From contig JAKFDI010000064.1 in assembly GCA_036676235.1 (NCBI GenBank), forward strand, positions 117,226 through 181,225: DNA of 64,000 nt, given 5' to 3'. This DNA is from JAKFDI01 sp036676235. Lineage in GTDB: Bacteria; Pseudomonadota; Gammaproteobacteria; Burkholderiales; Burkholderiaceae_C. This document shows, in pieces, positions 27,580-35,858 of the stretch (the stretch's first letter is position 1; the number at the start of each line of letters is the position of its first letter). The notes below the pieces were generated by a model. The model ran no database searches, had not been told where the DNA came from, and was given only the letters and a program-made list of their open reading frames with translations. The position numbers and the translations under genes are program-made.

Positions 27580-29052
27580 TCAGTGGTTCCGCCAACGTTG
27601 GACCATGACCTGCTGGACCTTGCCGCTGAAGAAATAGCGGCGATTGGTGGCCCCCTGCGGGTCGGCGCCGATCACCACCGGGCTGTTGTTGAGCGTCACG
27701 CCGCCGCTGATCGACGCTGACGGCGTGTGCTGGGTGTTGTCCACCCACAGCCGCACCGCGCCGCCGCCGTCGTAGGCGGCGACGATGAAGTACGAATCCG
27801 TGCCGTTGAACGCGCTGAGCGGCGCCGTGGCATAGGTGTAGGAGCCGCCGACGTGCACGCCGAAGCGCAAGGTCGCGCCCGACTGCTCCAGCGCGAAGCC
27901 GCCGGCATCGCTCTTCGCCAGGATGGACTGCGTGGCACCGGACGAAAGGTCGTCGAAGTTGACGACCGCCGTGACGAGAAAACCGCCGGCCGCCGCGTTG
28001 TCGGCATCCCAGGTGCCGATGGACTGCGCGCCCTCGAACACCATGCTGCCGCCCACGCGGTCTTCGTCCGACGTGACCGACAGCACTTCCAGCGCGGGCG
28101 TGCCGTTGCTCTCGCCCACCAGATGGTCGGCCGAGGTCGTGCGTTGGTAGGCCAGCGGATAGGCCGTCTGCCGCGCGGTGTTCATGTACACGAGCGAGGT
28201 GCTCTCTTCCACCAGATCGCGCGCCGACGAGGTCTTGGGCGTGGCGCCACGGTCGTAGTCGGAGGTGATGAAGTCCACGTCCTCACGAAAGGCCGACAGG
28301 AACACCTCGCCCATGCTGGCCGGCGTGGTGTAGACGCCCACGCCGAGGCCCAGCAGCTTGGCCTGCATCAGTGCCCCGAAGAGGCTGGGCATCTGGTACT
28401 GGAACTCCACGCCGTGGAAGCCCAGGTTCTTGGTCGCGCGAATGCCGTTGCGGATGTCGGTCTGCAGCAGCGTGTGGAAGCGGATGTGGTCGCGGATGCC
28501 CGCGAACTCGCCCAGCGCCAGCAGGTTCTTCGCGCGCACCAGGTGCTGGTGGCGGTTGGACGAGTTCATGAAGGCGCGCAGCATCGCCGGCCGCCCGGCC
28601 GTCGCATAGCCGTGGTCGCGCACCGCGCGCAGCACGCCCAGCATCAGCGTGTCGCTGGCCGACGCCGTGCTGTAGCCCTCCTTGATTTCGAGAAAGAGCA
28701 GGCGATCGCTCTGCTGCAGCGCGGTGTTGGACAGCGCCGCAGCGAAGGTGCCGTGGGCCGCTTCGCCGTCGTTGTGCTCCACGTAGACCTGGCCGTCGGC
28801 ATGAAGCGTGAGGTCGAATTCGATCAGGTCGAGATCGCGGGACAGCGCCATCGCCACCTGGGTTTGCGTCTGGGCGTTGGTGTCGCCGTAGCAGTTGTGG
28901 CATGACAGCGCCGCGACGTTGCCCAGCGGCGAGGTGGGCAGGGACCGGCTCACGCCGTCCCAGTAGCCCGCCATTGCGGGCAGCGACAACGCGAGCAAGC
29001 CCGCCGTCGCGACTTGACCCAGAACCTTGACTATCCAGTGCATCGTCGACAT
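27580..29052 (-). CDS. Secreted glycerophosphodiesterase-like protein with LamG-type C-terminal domain
   Basis: 490 residues with a signal peptide (VATAGLLALSLPAMAGY). Residues ~45-290 resemble the PLC-like phosphodiesterase TIM barrel: SCHNCYGDTN in place of the usual HRG...EN, then LIEFDLTLHADGQVYVEHND, which carries the E-x-D and H positions of GDPD enzymes. The residue after the first catalytic His is Asn rather than Arg, a departure from classic GDPD. Residues ~320-490 form a jelly-roll concanavalin/LamG-like domain. AAGGAGA ahead of ATG 29052 decides the start. Likely substrate: glycerophosphodiesters or related lipids (inference). Confidence 0.75.
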   Translation of the reverse strand: MSTMHWIVKVLGQVATAGLLALSLPAMAGYWDGVSRSLPTSPLGNVAALSCHNCYGDTNAQTQTQVAMALSRDLDLIEFDLTLHADGQVYVEHNDGEAAHGTFAAALSNTALQQSDRLLFLEIKEGYSTASASDTLMLGVLRAVRDHGYATAGRPAMLRAFMNSSNRHQHLVRAKNLLALGEFAGIRDHIRFHTLLQTDIRNGIRATKNLGFHGVEFQYQMPSLFGALMQAKLLGLGVGVYTTPASMGEVFLSAFREDVDFITSDYDRGATPKTSSARDLVEESTSLVYMNTARQTAYPLAYQRTTSADHLVGESNGTPALEVLSVTSDEDRVGGSMVFEGAQSIGTWDADNAAAGGFLVTAVVNFDDLSSGATQSILAKSDAGGFALEQSGATLRFGVHVGGSYTYATAPLSAFNGTDSYFIVAAYDGGGAVRLWVDNTQHTPSASISGGVTLNNSPVVIGADPQGATNRRYFFSGKVQQVMVQRWRNH

Positions 29053-29115
29053 CGAATCTCCTTGCCGTGGTGAAGTCGTGATCCGCCGGCGCGCATGCGT
29101 GGCCGGCGCTTTTGC

Positions 29116-30795
29116 TCAGGAAGGCGTGGTCGAGACCTGCAGGCCCGTGTCGCGGCCGGTGTCGATGCGGCTGCGGCGCAGCATGCCGGCGGCATCGAGC
29201 ACGGGATAGGCGGTCGAGCAGAACAGCGAATGCAGGCGCTTCATGTCGCTGATGAGGTCCAGGTGCAGCGAGCTCGTCTCGATGCTCTGCAGCGTCTCGC
29301 CGGCCAGCCGCGTGAGGTGCGTTTTCGCGTACTGGCGCTCAAGATCCCGAAAGGCATCCTTCTCGGCGAGCAGGCGCTGGGCGCTTTTCAGGTCGCTGTT
29401 CAGGAACACCGACAGCCCGAGCAGCAGGCTGGACACCAACCGGCCGTGCATCTCGCACACCTCCGCGAGGCCGGCGCTCGAGAAGTTGCGCTGCTGCGCG
29501 ATCTTCTTGTGCTCCACCTCGCTAACGAGGCGCTCGATGATGTCGCCCGCCTGCTCCAGGTTGATGGTGAGCGCGGTGATGTCGGTCCAGCGCCGGATCT
29601 CGTCCTCGTTCATCTCGGTGCGCGACACGCGGGCGAGGAACATCTTCACTTCGGTGTAGAGCCGGTCGACGTCGTCGTCGAGCCGGCGGATCTGGCCGGC
29701 GCGTGCGAGGTCGTTGTCGCGGATCACCGGCAGCAGATGGGCCAGCATGTTCTCGACGATCTCGCCGATGCGCAGCACTTCGCGCGCGGCACTGCTCAAG
29801 GCCACGCTCGGGGTCTCGATCGCGGCCCGGTCGAGATAGCGCGTCTGGATGGCTGCGCCTTCGTCCTGCGCGGACGCCGGAATGAGCGCGCAGCACAGCC
29901 GCGCCATCGGCCGCACCAGCGCCAGCGCCGCGACACAGCGCACGGTGTTGTAGACGATGTGAAAGCCGATCAGCGCCACCGCGGTGTCGCTCGCGAGCCG
30001 GCCCGCCCAGGCCTGCAGCGGATCGATGAAGGGCAGCACCAGCATCGCGCCACCGAAGCGGAACAAGGTGCTGCCGAGCGCCACGCGGCGCGCCGCGGCG
30101 TTCAGCCGGCTCGCGCCGATCAGCACCAGCACGCCGCTGCCGAGGTTGGCGCCGATCACCAGGCACAGCCCCACCGGCAGCGTGATGACGCCGGTGCTCG
30201 CGAGCGACGCGGCCAGCAGCACGGCGGCCAGACTTGAATAGGTGAGGACGGCCAGCGCCGCGCCGATCACCACGTCGAGCAGCACATCGCCGGTGAGCGA
30301 AGAGAACAGCACGCGCGCACCGGCCGCCTGCGTCATCGGCTGCGTGGCCGCCTCGACCAACTGCAGCGCATGCAGGATCAGGCCGAGGCCGATGGCCGCG
30401 CGGCCGAGCCGCCCGGCGGGCGTCTCGCGCCGCGGCAGGTACACGAGCACGCCGCCGAAGATGATGAGCGGCGACAACCACTGCGCATCGAAGCTCAGCA
30501 CGCCGGCCATCAGCGCCGAGCCGACGTCGGCGCCCAGCATCACGGCCAGCGCCGGCGGCAGGCCGACCAGCCCCTGCCCGACAAAGCCGCACACGATGAC
30601 GGCGGTGGCGTTGCTGCTCTGCACCAGGCTGGTGACGCCCGCCCCGGCGACAAATGCGCGGCCGCGATGCGCGATACCCGTGCTCAGCACGCGGCGCAGT
30701 TGCGGGCCGTAGACGCGCAGGATGTCGCTGCGCACGATGTGCGTGCCCCACACCAGGAGCGCAAGGCCCGCGAGCAGCTCAAGCAGCGTGGTCAC
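29116..30795 (-). CDS. Na/phosphate cotransporter family protein with PhoU domain
   Basis: 559 residues. Two Na/Pi-cotransporter repeats with the paired motifs SLVQSSNATAVIVCG (~57) and TYSSLAAVLLAASL (~185), each on transmembrane hairpins. From ~350 a helical PhoU-like domain (LSSAAREVLRIGEIVENML...) follows. NptA/YjbB relatives move phosphate with sodium, YjbB acting as an exporter in E. coli. The gene overlaps the upstream HAD gene by 17 bp and so belongs to the glycerol-phosphate operon, where it could expel surplus phosphate. Confidence 0.88.
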   Translation of the reverse strand: MTTLLELLAGLALLVWGTHIVRSDILRVYGPQLRRVLSTGIAHRGRAFVAGAGVTSLVQSSNATAVIVCGFVGQGLVGLPPALAVMLGADVGSALMAGVLSFDAQWLSPLIIFGGVLVYLPRRETPAGRLGRAAIGLGLILHALQLVEAATQPMTQAAGARVLFSSLTGDVLLDVVIGAALAVLTYSSLAAVLLAASLASTGVITLPVGLCLVIGANLGSGVLVLIGASRLNAAARRVALGSTLFRFGGAMLVLPFIDPLQAWAGRLASDTAVALIGFHIVYNTVRCVAALALVRPMARLCCALIPASAQDEGAAIQTRYLDRAAIETPSVALSSAAREVLRIGEIVENMLAHLLPVIRDNDLARAGQIRRLDDDVDRLYTEVKMFLARVSRTEMNEDEIRRWTDITALTINLEQAGDIIERLVSEVEHKKIAQQRNFSSAGLAEVCEMHGRLVSSLLLGLSVFLNSDLKSAQRLLAEKDAFRDLERQYAKTHLTRLAGETLQSIETSSLHLDLISDMKRLHSLFCSTAYPVLDAAGMLRRSRIDTGRDTGLQVSTTPS

Positions 30796-31582
30796 GGGCC
30801 GTCAGCAGATGATGGGCCAGTTCGGCAAAGCCGGCGCCGCTGGCGCAGCGCGTGATGAAGCGCGGCAGATGGTCCAGGCGGTCGGCGAAGTCGAGCACGT
30901 TGGCCACGCCGACGGACAGCGGGAAGTACGCAAACATCGGCGCGTCGTTGGGCGAATCGCCCGCGAACACGCAGCGGTTGCGCTGTGCGTCGTCGGCCAG
31001 ATCGATGCCGTAGCGCTCCTGCATCATCAGCCGCGCCATGCTCAGCTTGTCGTAGCGGCCGAACCAGCCGTTGACGTGGATGGAACTGATCTTGGCCGTC
31101 ATGCCGGCCGCTTCCATCAGTTGCGCGATGCGCTCCACGTCGGCGCGCGGCAGCGGCGGCACGTCTTCGCGAAAGTCGATGGCGAGGTCGTACTGGCGGC
31201 AGAACTGGTCGGACGCGACGGCGCAGCCGGGCACCTCGCGCAGGATGCGCTCGCGCACCTCGGCCATGCGTTCGGCGTTGCGCGCACGCTCGGCTTCGCC
31301 CAGCAGGTGGCGCGTGCGCAGGATGCCCGCCTCGCGGTCGTGCCACATGTAGAGCGCACCGTTCTCGCCGATGACGCCGTCCACCGGCCACAGCCGCGCG
31401 ATGTGATCGCACCAGCCGGCGGGCCGGCCGGTCACGGGGATCACGCGCAGGCCGGCGCGCTGCAGCGCTTCGAGCGCGGCATAGACATCGGCGCCGAGCT
31501 TGCCCGCGGTGGTGAGCGTGTCGTCGATGTCGGTGAAAACGGTCGCGACCTGCGCGACCGGCAGTTGGTCCACGAACTTCAA
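30779..31582 (-). CDS. HAD-IIB family phosphatase
   Basis: 267 residues. HAD motif I FTDIDDTLT (nucleophile Asp ~19), motif II VTGRPAGW, motif III Lys in YDKLS, motif IV FAGDSPNDAPMF. The C2b cap and GDSPND motif place it with sucrose-phosphate or mannosyl-3-phosphoglycerate phosphatases and Cof-like enzymes. The start is TTG 31582, overlapping the preceding stop as TTGA; GTG 31573 is an alternative. Substrate unknown; the operon suggests a phosphorylated polyol or sugar. Confidence 0.85.
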   Translation of the reverse strand: MKFVDQLPVAQVATVFTDIDDTLTTAGKLGADVYAALEALQRAGLRVIPVTGRPAGWCDHIARLWPVDGVIGENGALYMWHDREAGILRTRHLLGEAERARNAERMAEVRERILREVPGCAVASDQFCRQYDLAIDFREDVPPLPRADVERIAQLMEAAGMTAKISSIHVNGWFGRYDKLSMARLMMQERYGIDLADDAQRNRCVFAGDSPNDAPMFAYFPLSVGVANVLDFADRLDHLPRFITRCASGAGFAELAHHLLTARDHAA

Positions 31583-32427
31583 GCCAGCTCCAAGAGTTGC
31601 GGCTGGTGATCGGATGCCTGGGTTACTGCGTCGATGGTGAGGACCCGCACGTTCGGCAGCAGGTCGGCACTCGCGAAGACGAAGTCGGTGGCGCAGGGCT
31701 GCGGCCAGTACTTGTTCTCGTGGATGCCGGTGGTTGGCGGATGCGGCTGCGTGCCGTGCAGGTGCTGCCACACGTCGACGAGGCGGGGAATCCGCGGATC
31801 ATCGAATGGCTGTTGCAGCCGTGCGTGCAGCGGATCTTCCGGCGGGAAATTGAAGTCGCCCATCAGCAGCGTGCGCGTGGTCGACGGCAGCGCGTGATAG
31901 GGCGAGCCGGAGCCGTCGCGCGCGCCACTGCTCAGCGCCCGCAGGCAACCCGCTGCATGGCAGGCACGGATCGCCTCGACTTGGGCCTGCCGCTGCGACG
32001 CCGAGTGGTACTCCAGATGCGTGGTCATCACGACCAGCGGGCCGAGCGGCGTGTCGAGTGTGGCTTCCAGCATCGCGCGCGGCATGCTGATGACGGCGTC
32101 GTCGGGCGGCCACGGCAGCTGGTGGCGCAGCACGCGATGCACCGGCAGGCGCGACAGCAGCAGGTTGCCGAAGCGGCGCCGGCCCTTCGGCGCCGGCACG
32201 TCCACCGGTGTGACGGACACCGCCGTGAAACCGGGCAGCAGGTTCGCGAAGATGTCGAACTGGTCTTCGCCGCTGCTGCCGGCCAGCGTGTCGTAGCTGG
32301 CCGCGACTTCCTGCAGGCACAGCACATCGAAGTCGCCGAGCTGCTTGGCGCCGTCGACGATGCGCTGCGGGTCGACGATGCCGTCGAGGCCGCGCGCCCA
32401 TTGGATGTTCCAGGTGATCAACTTCAT
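31579..32427 (-). CDS. Endonuclease/exonuclease/phosphatase (EEP) superfamily protein
   Basis: 282 residues, no signal peptide. EEP-fold landmarks in order: ITWNIQW (Asn ~7), CLQEVA (metal-binding Glu ~39), MTTHLEYHS, MGDFNFPPED (Asp/Asn pair), TDFVFAS, and ASDHQPQLLE (terminal Asp-His). The fold includes DNase I, exonuclease III and inositol-polyphosphate phosphatases. Within a glycerol-phosphate operon, a phosphodiesterase or phosphatase role on a glycerophospho-compound is more likely than DNA repair, but that is inference. It overlaps the HAD gene. Confidence 0.85.
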   Translation of the reverse strand: MKLITWNIQWARGLDGIVDPQRIVDGAKQLGDFDVLCLQEVAASYDTLAGSSGEDQFDIFANLLPGFTAVSVTPVDVPAPKGRRRFGNLLLSRLPVHRVLRHQLPWPPDDAVISMPRAMLEATLDTPLGPLVVMTTHLEYHSASQRQAQVEAIRACHAAGCLRALSSGARDGSGSPYHALPSTTRTLLMGDFNFPPEDPLHARLQQPFDDPRIPRLVDVWQHLHGTQPHPPTTGIHENKYWPQPCATDFVFASADLLPNVRVLTIDAVTQASDHQPQLLELA

Positions 32428-32437
32428 CGCCTGCGCC

Positions 32438-33274
32438 TCAACGGATTCCGGCGCGCATGAAGGACTGGACGAACTGGCGCTGGAACAAGAGAAAGCCGAG
32501 CAGCAGCGGCGCCGAAGTCATCAAGGTGGCCGCCGTGATGATCGACCAGTCCACGCCCTGGTCGGTGGACGAGAACACCTGCAGCCCGACGGTGAGCGGG
32601 CGCGACTCGACCGAGTTGGTGATGATGAGCGGCCACAGGAAGTTGTTCCAGTGCGTGCTGATCGACACCAGCCCATAGGCGAGGTAGATGGGCTTGGCCA
32701 GCGGCACGTAGACCTTCCACAGGATCTGCAGCGTGCCCGCGCCTTCCACCGTGGCGGCTTCATCCAGCTCGCGCGGCACCGACTTGAAGGTCTGGCGCAA
32801 GAGGAAGATGCCGAAGGCCGAGGCGAAGTACGGCAGGCCGATGGCGAGGATGGTGTCGCGCAGGCCCAGCAGATTCATCGTGTTGTAGTTTTCGACGATG
32901 AGGATGTCGGGCATGACCATGAGCTGCATCAGCACCAGCATGAACAGCACGTTGCTGCCGCGGAACTCGAAGCGCGCGAAGGCGTAGGCCGCGGTCGTGG
33001 CGAGCACGAGCTGCGCCGCAAGAATCATCGTCACCAGCAGAAAGGTGTTGAGGAAGTAGCGCGGAAAAGGCGCGGCGTTCCAGGCGTTGACGAAGTTCTC
33101 GCCGGTCAGCGGAGCTCCCAATTCAAAGCGCGTGGCGAACTCGGCCGGGTGCACTGCCGTCCAGATGGCGTAGACGAGCGGCAGCAGCCACAGCAGGCCC
33201 AGCACCCAGGCCGCAGCGGTTTCGAGCCAGCGGTTGCGCTCGCCGAACGGGTTGATCACAAGGGTTGCCGTCAT
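32438..33274 (-). CDS. ugpE: sn-Glycerol-3-phosphate ABC transporter permease UgpE
   Basis: 278 residues, six helices, MalG-type permease. The EAA loop that docks the ATPase is visible (ELDEAATVEGAGTLQILWKVYVPLAKP, residues ~170-200). Together with UgpA it forms the inner-membrane channel for glycerol-3-phosphate and glycerophosphodiesters. Its ATG 33274 lies 4 nt after a 79-bp structured repeat that supplies the ribosome-binding sequence GAGGGG. Confidence 0.93.
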   Translation of the reverse strand: MTATLVINPFGERNRWLETAAAWVLGLLWLLPLVYAIWTAVHPAEFATRFELGAPLTGENFVNAWNAAPFPRYFLNTFLLVTMILAAQLVLATTAAYAFARFEFRGSNVLFMLVLMQLMVMPDILIVENYNTMNLLGLRDTILAIGLPYFASAFGIFLLRQTFKSVPRELDEAATVEGAGTLQILWKVYVPLAKPIYLAYGLVSISTHWNNFLWPLIITNSVESRPLTVGLQVFSSTDQGVDWSIITAATLMTSAPLLLGFLLFQRQFVQSFMRAGIR

Positions 33275-33278
33275 GGGT

Positions 33279-33357
33279 GCCCCTCGTCCGATGAGTACAT
33301 CGGCCGGTCCCCCGAGGGGACGCGGGCCGGCTTGGGAGCGGCCCGGCGCTCGGCCCG
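33279..33357 (-). repeat. 79-bp structured 5' element, copy 1 (before ugpE)
   Basis: Read on the minus strand it has three hairpins: CGGGCC/GGCCCG, GTCCCC-TCG-GGGGAC, and CCGATG-TACT-CATCGG, then GAGGGGC 4 nt before the ugpE ATG. Copy 2 at 55594-55672 precedes livF and is identical at 76 of 79 positions. Two of the three differences are a compensated base pair in the third stem (T-A here, C-G there). I do not recognise it as a described RNA family. Confidence 0.8.
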
Positions 33358-33380
33358 CAAACAGCTTGGCACAGGGTTTC

Positions 33381-34256
33381 TCATTGGTAGTGGATCTTGC
33401 GATCGAGGATGCGGAACTTGACCAGCGCGATGACGCCCAGCACCACGAGCAGCGCCACGGTCAGTGCGGCGGCATAGGACGAATCCCAGAAGCTGAAACC
33501 GACCTCGTAGATGTAGTACAGCAGCAGCGAACTCGCGTTGTTCGGCCCGCCCTTGGTCATCACCACGATGTGATCGACGAGGCGGAAGGAGTTGATCAGC
33601 GCGTTGATCAGCACGAACAGCGTGGTGGGCATGAGCAGCGGGAATTGCACGCGCCAGAAGTACTGCCAGCGCGAGGCGCCTTCGAGCCCGGCGGCCTCGG
33701 CCAGCGTGGGCGAGATCTGCTGCAGCGCCGCCAGGTAGAAGATCATGAAGAAGCCGGCCTCCTTCCAGATGGCGACGACCATCATGGCGCCCAGCACGGT
33801 GTCGGGGTTGCCGAGCCAGTTGTGCGCCGGCAGGCCGAAACCGCGCATCACCTGCTCGAGCAGGCCGTACTGCGGCGTGTAGAAGAACAGCCAGATGTTG
33901 GCCACCGCGATCATCGGCAGCACGGTGGGCGTGAAGTAGGCAAGACGCAGCACGCCGCGCCCGGCGAGGCGGTCGTTCACCCACAGCGCCATCATGATGG
34001 CCAGCGCAATCGACGTGGGAATGGTGCCGAGCGCGAACCACAGGTTGTTGGTCAGCGCCTGCCAGAACACCGGGTCGTCGACCATCAGCGCGTAGTTCTC
34101 CGCGCCGACGAAGACCGACGGCCGGCCGGTCTTGGGCGTGGAGAAGAAGCTGTGCCAGATGGTTGCGATCGCCGGGTAGTGCGTGAACGAGACCAGCAGC
34201 ACCAGCGCGGGCAGCAACAGCAGCCAGGGCGTGACGGGGGAATGGTTGCGGTTCAT
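33381..34256 (-). CDS. ugpA: sn-Glycerol-3-phosphate ABC transporter permease UgpA
   Basis: 291 residues, six helices, MalF-type permease. The EAA loop is TLAEAAGLEGASRWQYFWRVQFPLLMP (~residues 185-215). Partner of UgpE. It is separated from ugpB by a 268-bp gap made almost entirely of dispersed repeats and from ugpE by the 79-bp element, so intercistronic control within the operon is likely. Confidence 0.93.
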   Translation of the reverse strand: MNRNHSPVTPWLLLLPALVLLVSFTHYPAIATIWHSFFSTPKTGRPSVFVGAENYALMVDDPVFWQALTNNLWFALGTIPTSIALAIMMALWVNDRLAGRGVLRLAYFTPTVLPMIAVANIWLFFYTPQYGLLEQVMRGFGLPAHNWLGNPDTVLGAMMVVAIWKEAGFFMIFYLAALQQISPTLAEAAGLEGASRWQYFWRVQFPLLMPTTLFVLINALINSFRLVDHIVVMTKGGPNNASSLLLYYIYEVGFSFWDSSYAAALTVALLVVLGVIALVKFRILDRKIHYQ

Positions 34257-34292
34257 GGCGGGTTCGCGTTCGAGAGCGCAGAGTCTCCAAAT

Positions 34293-34519
34293 CCCGTTCG
34301 CACTGAGCTTGTCGAAGTGCCCGCGCGCACAAGCGAGGCTTCGACAGGCTCAGCCCGAACGGTTCCTATGGATCGATTGCAAGTCGACATCAAACTCCGT
34401 TCGTACTGAGCTTGTCGAAGTGCCTGCGCGCGCAAGCAAGGCTTCGGCAAGCTCAGCCCGACCCTTCGACAGGCTCAGGGCGAACGGGTTCGGGCTTCGA
34501 TACCTCAGCCCGAACGGGG
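34293..34519. repeat. Cluster of dispersed CCGTTCG/CGAACGG repeats between ugpB and ugpA
   Basis: At least three inverted-repeat units in a row: CCCGTTCGCACTGAGCTTG to CTCAGCCCGAACGG, CCGTTCGTACTGAGCTTG to CTCAGCCC, then CTTCGACAGGCTCAGGGCG and CTTCGATACCTCAGCCCGAA. Both subtypes (GACAGGCTCAG and GATACCTCAG) are present. It fills the gap; no gene is seen. Confidence 0.88.
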
Positions 34520-34524
34520 CAGGC

Positions 34525-35817
34525 TCAGCGCCAGCTGCGCAGAATCCGATCCGCCTCGCGCTGCGCATCCTTCAGCGCCTCCTGCGGCTTCTTGGTACCC
34601 GTGAGCGCCGCCTGCAGGTTGTCGTTCAGCGCCTTGGTCACGCGCTGGTTCTCATGCGTCGACAACTCCGCCACGCTGAACTCAAGCTGCTCGCGCGCCA
34701 CCAGCGCATCGGGCACTTCCTTCACGTACTTCTGCATCTCCGGCGTTTCCCAGGCATCGGGCCGCGTGGCGACATAGCCGGTGGCGATGCTCCATTCCGC
34801 CGCGCGTTGGGGGCTGCTGGCCCAGCGGATGAACTTCATCGCCGCCTGCTGCTGCGCGGGCGTGGTCTTGTTGAAGACATAGAAGTTGCCGCCGCCCGTC
34901 GGGCTGCCGCGGTGCTTGGCGGCCGGCAGCATCGCCGTGCCGAAGGGGAAGGAAGCGTTCTTGCGCAGGTTGGTCAGGTTGCCGGTGCTGGTCCACACCA
35001 TCGCGGCCTTCTGCTCCAGAAAGTCCTTCGGCGTCGTACCCCACTCGACCACGCCCGCAGGCATCACCTTGTGCTTGGCCGACAGGTCAACCCACCACTG
35101 CAGTGCTTCCACCGCGCCCGGCTTGTCGAAGTAGGTCTTCGTGCCGTCGGAATTCATGAGGATGGTGTCGTTGGGCGTCGTCATGCCCTGAAAGATCCAG
35201 TAGGGGAAGCCCGTCGACGGAATCTTCACGCCCCATTGCGTGACGTTGCCGCTCGCGTCGCGCTTCGTCAGCTTCTTGGCGGCCGCCACCGTCTCGTCCC
35301 AGGTGGTGGGCGGCTTCTCGGGATCGAGCCCGGCTTGCTTGAACAGGTCCTTGTTGTAGAACATCACGATGGTCGAGCGCTGGAACGGAATGCCCCAGGT
35401 CTGACCGCCGGTCTGACTGTTCTGCATGAAGCTGTCGTAGAAGCCGGCGATCCACTTCTTGTCGGCCGCCGACGAGGCAATCTTGTCGATCGGTGTGATC
35501 GCGCCTTCGTCGATGAGCGTGAACAGGTCGGTGGACAGCAACACGGCCATCGTCGGCGGCGCGCCGCTCTTGAAGGCGGTGAGCGACTTGACGAGGCTGT
35601 CCTGATAGGTGCCGGCGTAGACCGCCTGGATCTTGATGTCCGGGTTCTCCTTCTCGAAGTCGGCCACCATGCCGTCGATGGTCTTGGTGACGGCGCCGCC
35701 CACGGCCACCGGGTAATACAGGCTCACTTCGACCGGTTCGGCGGCCAGCGCCGGCGCGGCGCCGAAGGCCGCCGTGACCAGCAAGGCGGCCGTGGTTTTC
35801 AGCAGGGTTCTGCGCAT
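34525..35817 (-). CDS. ugpB: sn-Glycerol-3-phosphate ABC transporter substrate-binding protein UgpB
   Basis: 430 residues with signal peptide (LLVTAAFGAAPALAAEP). Extracellular solute-binding protein family 1. Conserved UgpB features include EVSLYYPVAVGG, the Tyr/Trp-rich binding region and STGNLTNLRKNASFPFGTAMLPAAK. Periplasmic receptor for glycerol-3-phosphate or glycerophosphocholine-type diesters. ATG 35817 is preceded by AGGAGA. It lies between ugpC and ugpA in the operon. Confidence 0.93.
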   Translation of the reverse strand: MRRTLLKTTAALLVTAAFGAAPALAAEPVEVSLYYPVAVGGAVTKTIDGMVADFEKENPDIKIQAVYAGTYQDSLVKSLTAFKSGAPPTMAVLLSTDLFTLIDEGAITPIDKIASSAADKKWIAGFYDSFMQNSQTGGQTWGIPFQRSTIVMFYNKDLFKQAGLDPEKPPTTWDETVAAAKKLTKRDASGNVTQWGVKIPSTGFPYWIFQGMTTPNDTILMNSDGTKTYFDKPGAVEALQWWVDLSAKHKVMPAGVVEWGTTPKDFLEQKAAMVWTSTGNLTNLRKNASFPFGTAMLPAAKHRGSPTGGGNFYVFNKTTPAQQQAAMKFIRWASSPQRAAEWSIATGYVATRPDAWETPEMQKYVKEVPDALVAREQLEFSVAELSTHENQRVTKALNDNLQAALTGTKKPQEALKDAQREADRILRSWR

Positions 35818-35858
35818 GTTGTCTCCTGTCTCGTTGGAAGAATGGGAACCGCGGTTCC

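Noticed and set aside
33279..33357. Guanidine-II (mini-ykkC) riboswitch as identity of the 79-bp element
   Set aside because: That motif needs two hairpins with ACGR loops. Here the loops are TCG and TACT, and the downstream genes are not guanidine exporters.
33358..33380. CTTGGCACAGGGTTTC as a sigma-54 promoter in the ugpA-ugpE gap
   Set aside because: On the plus strand, pointing away from ugpE into ugpA, and the -12 element lacks GC.
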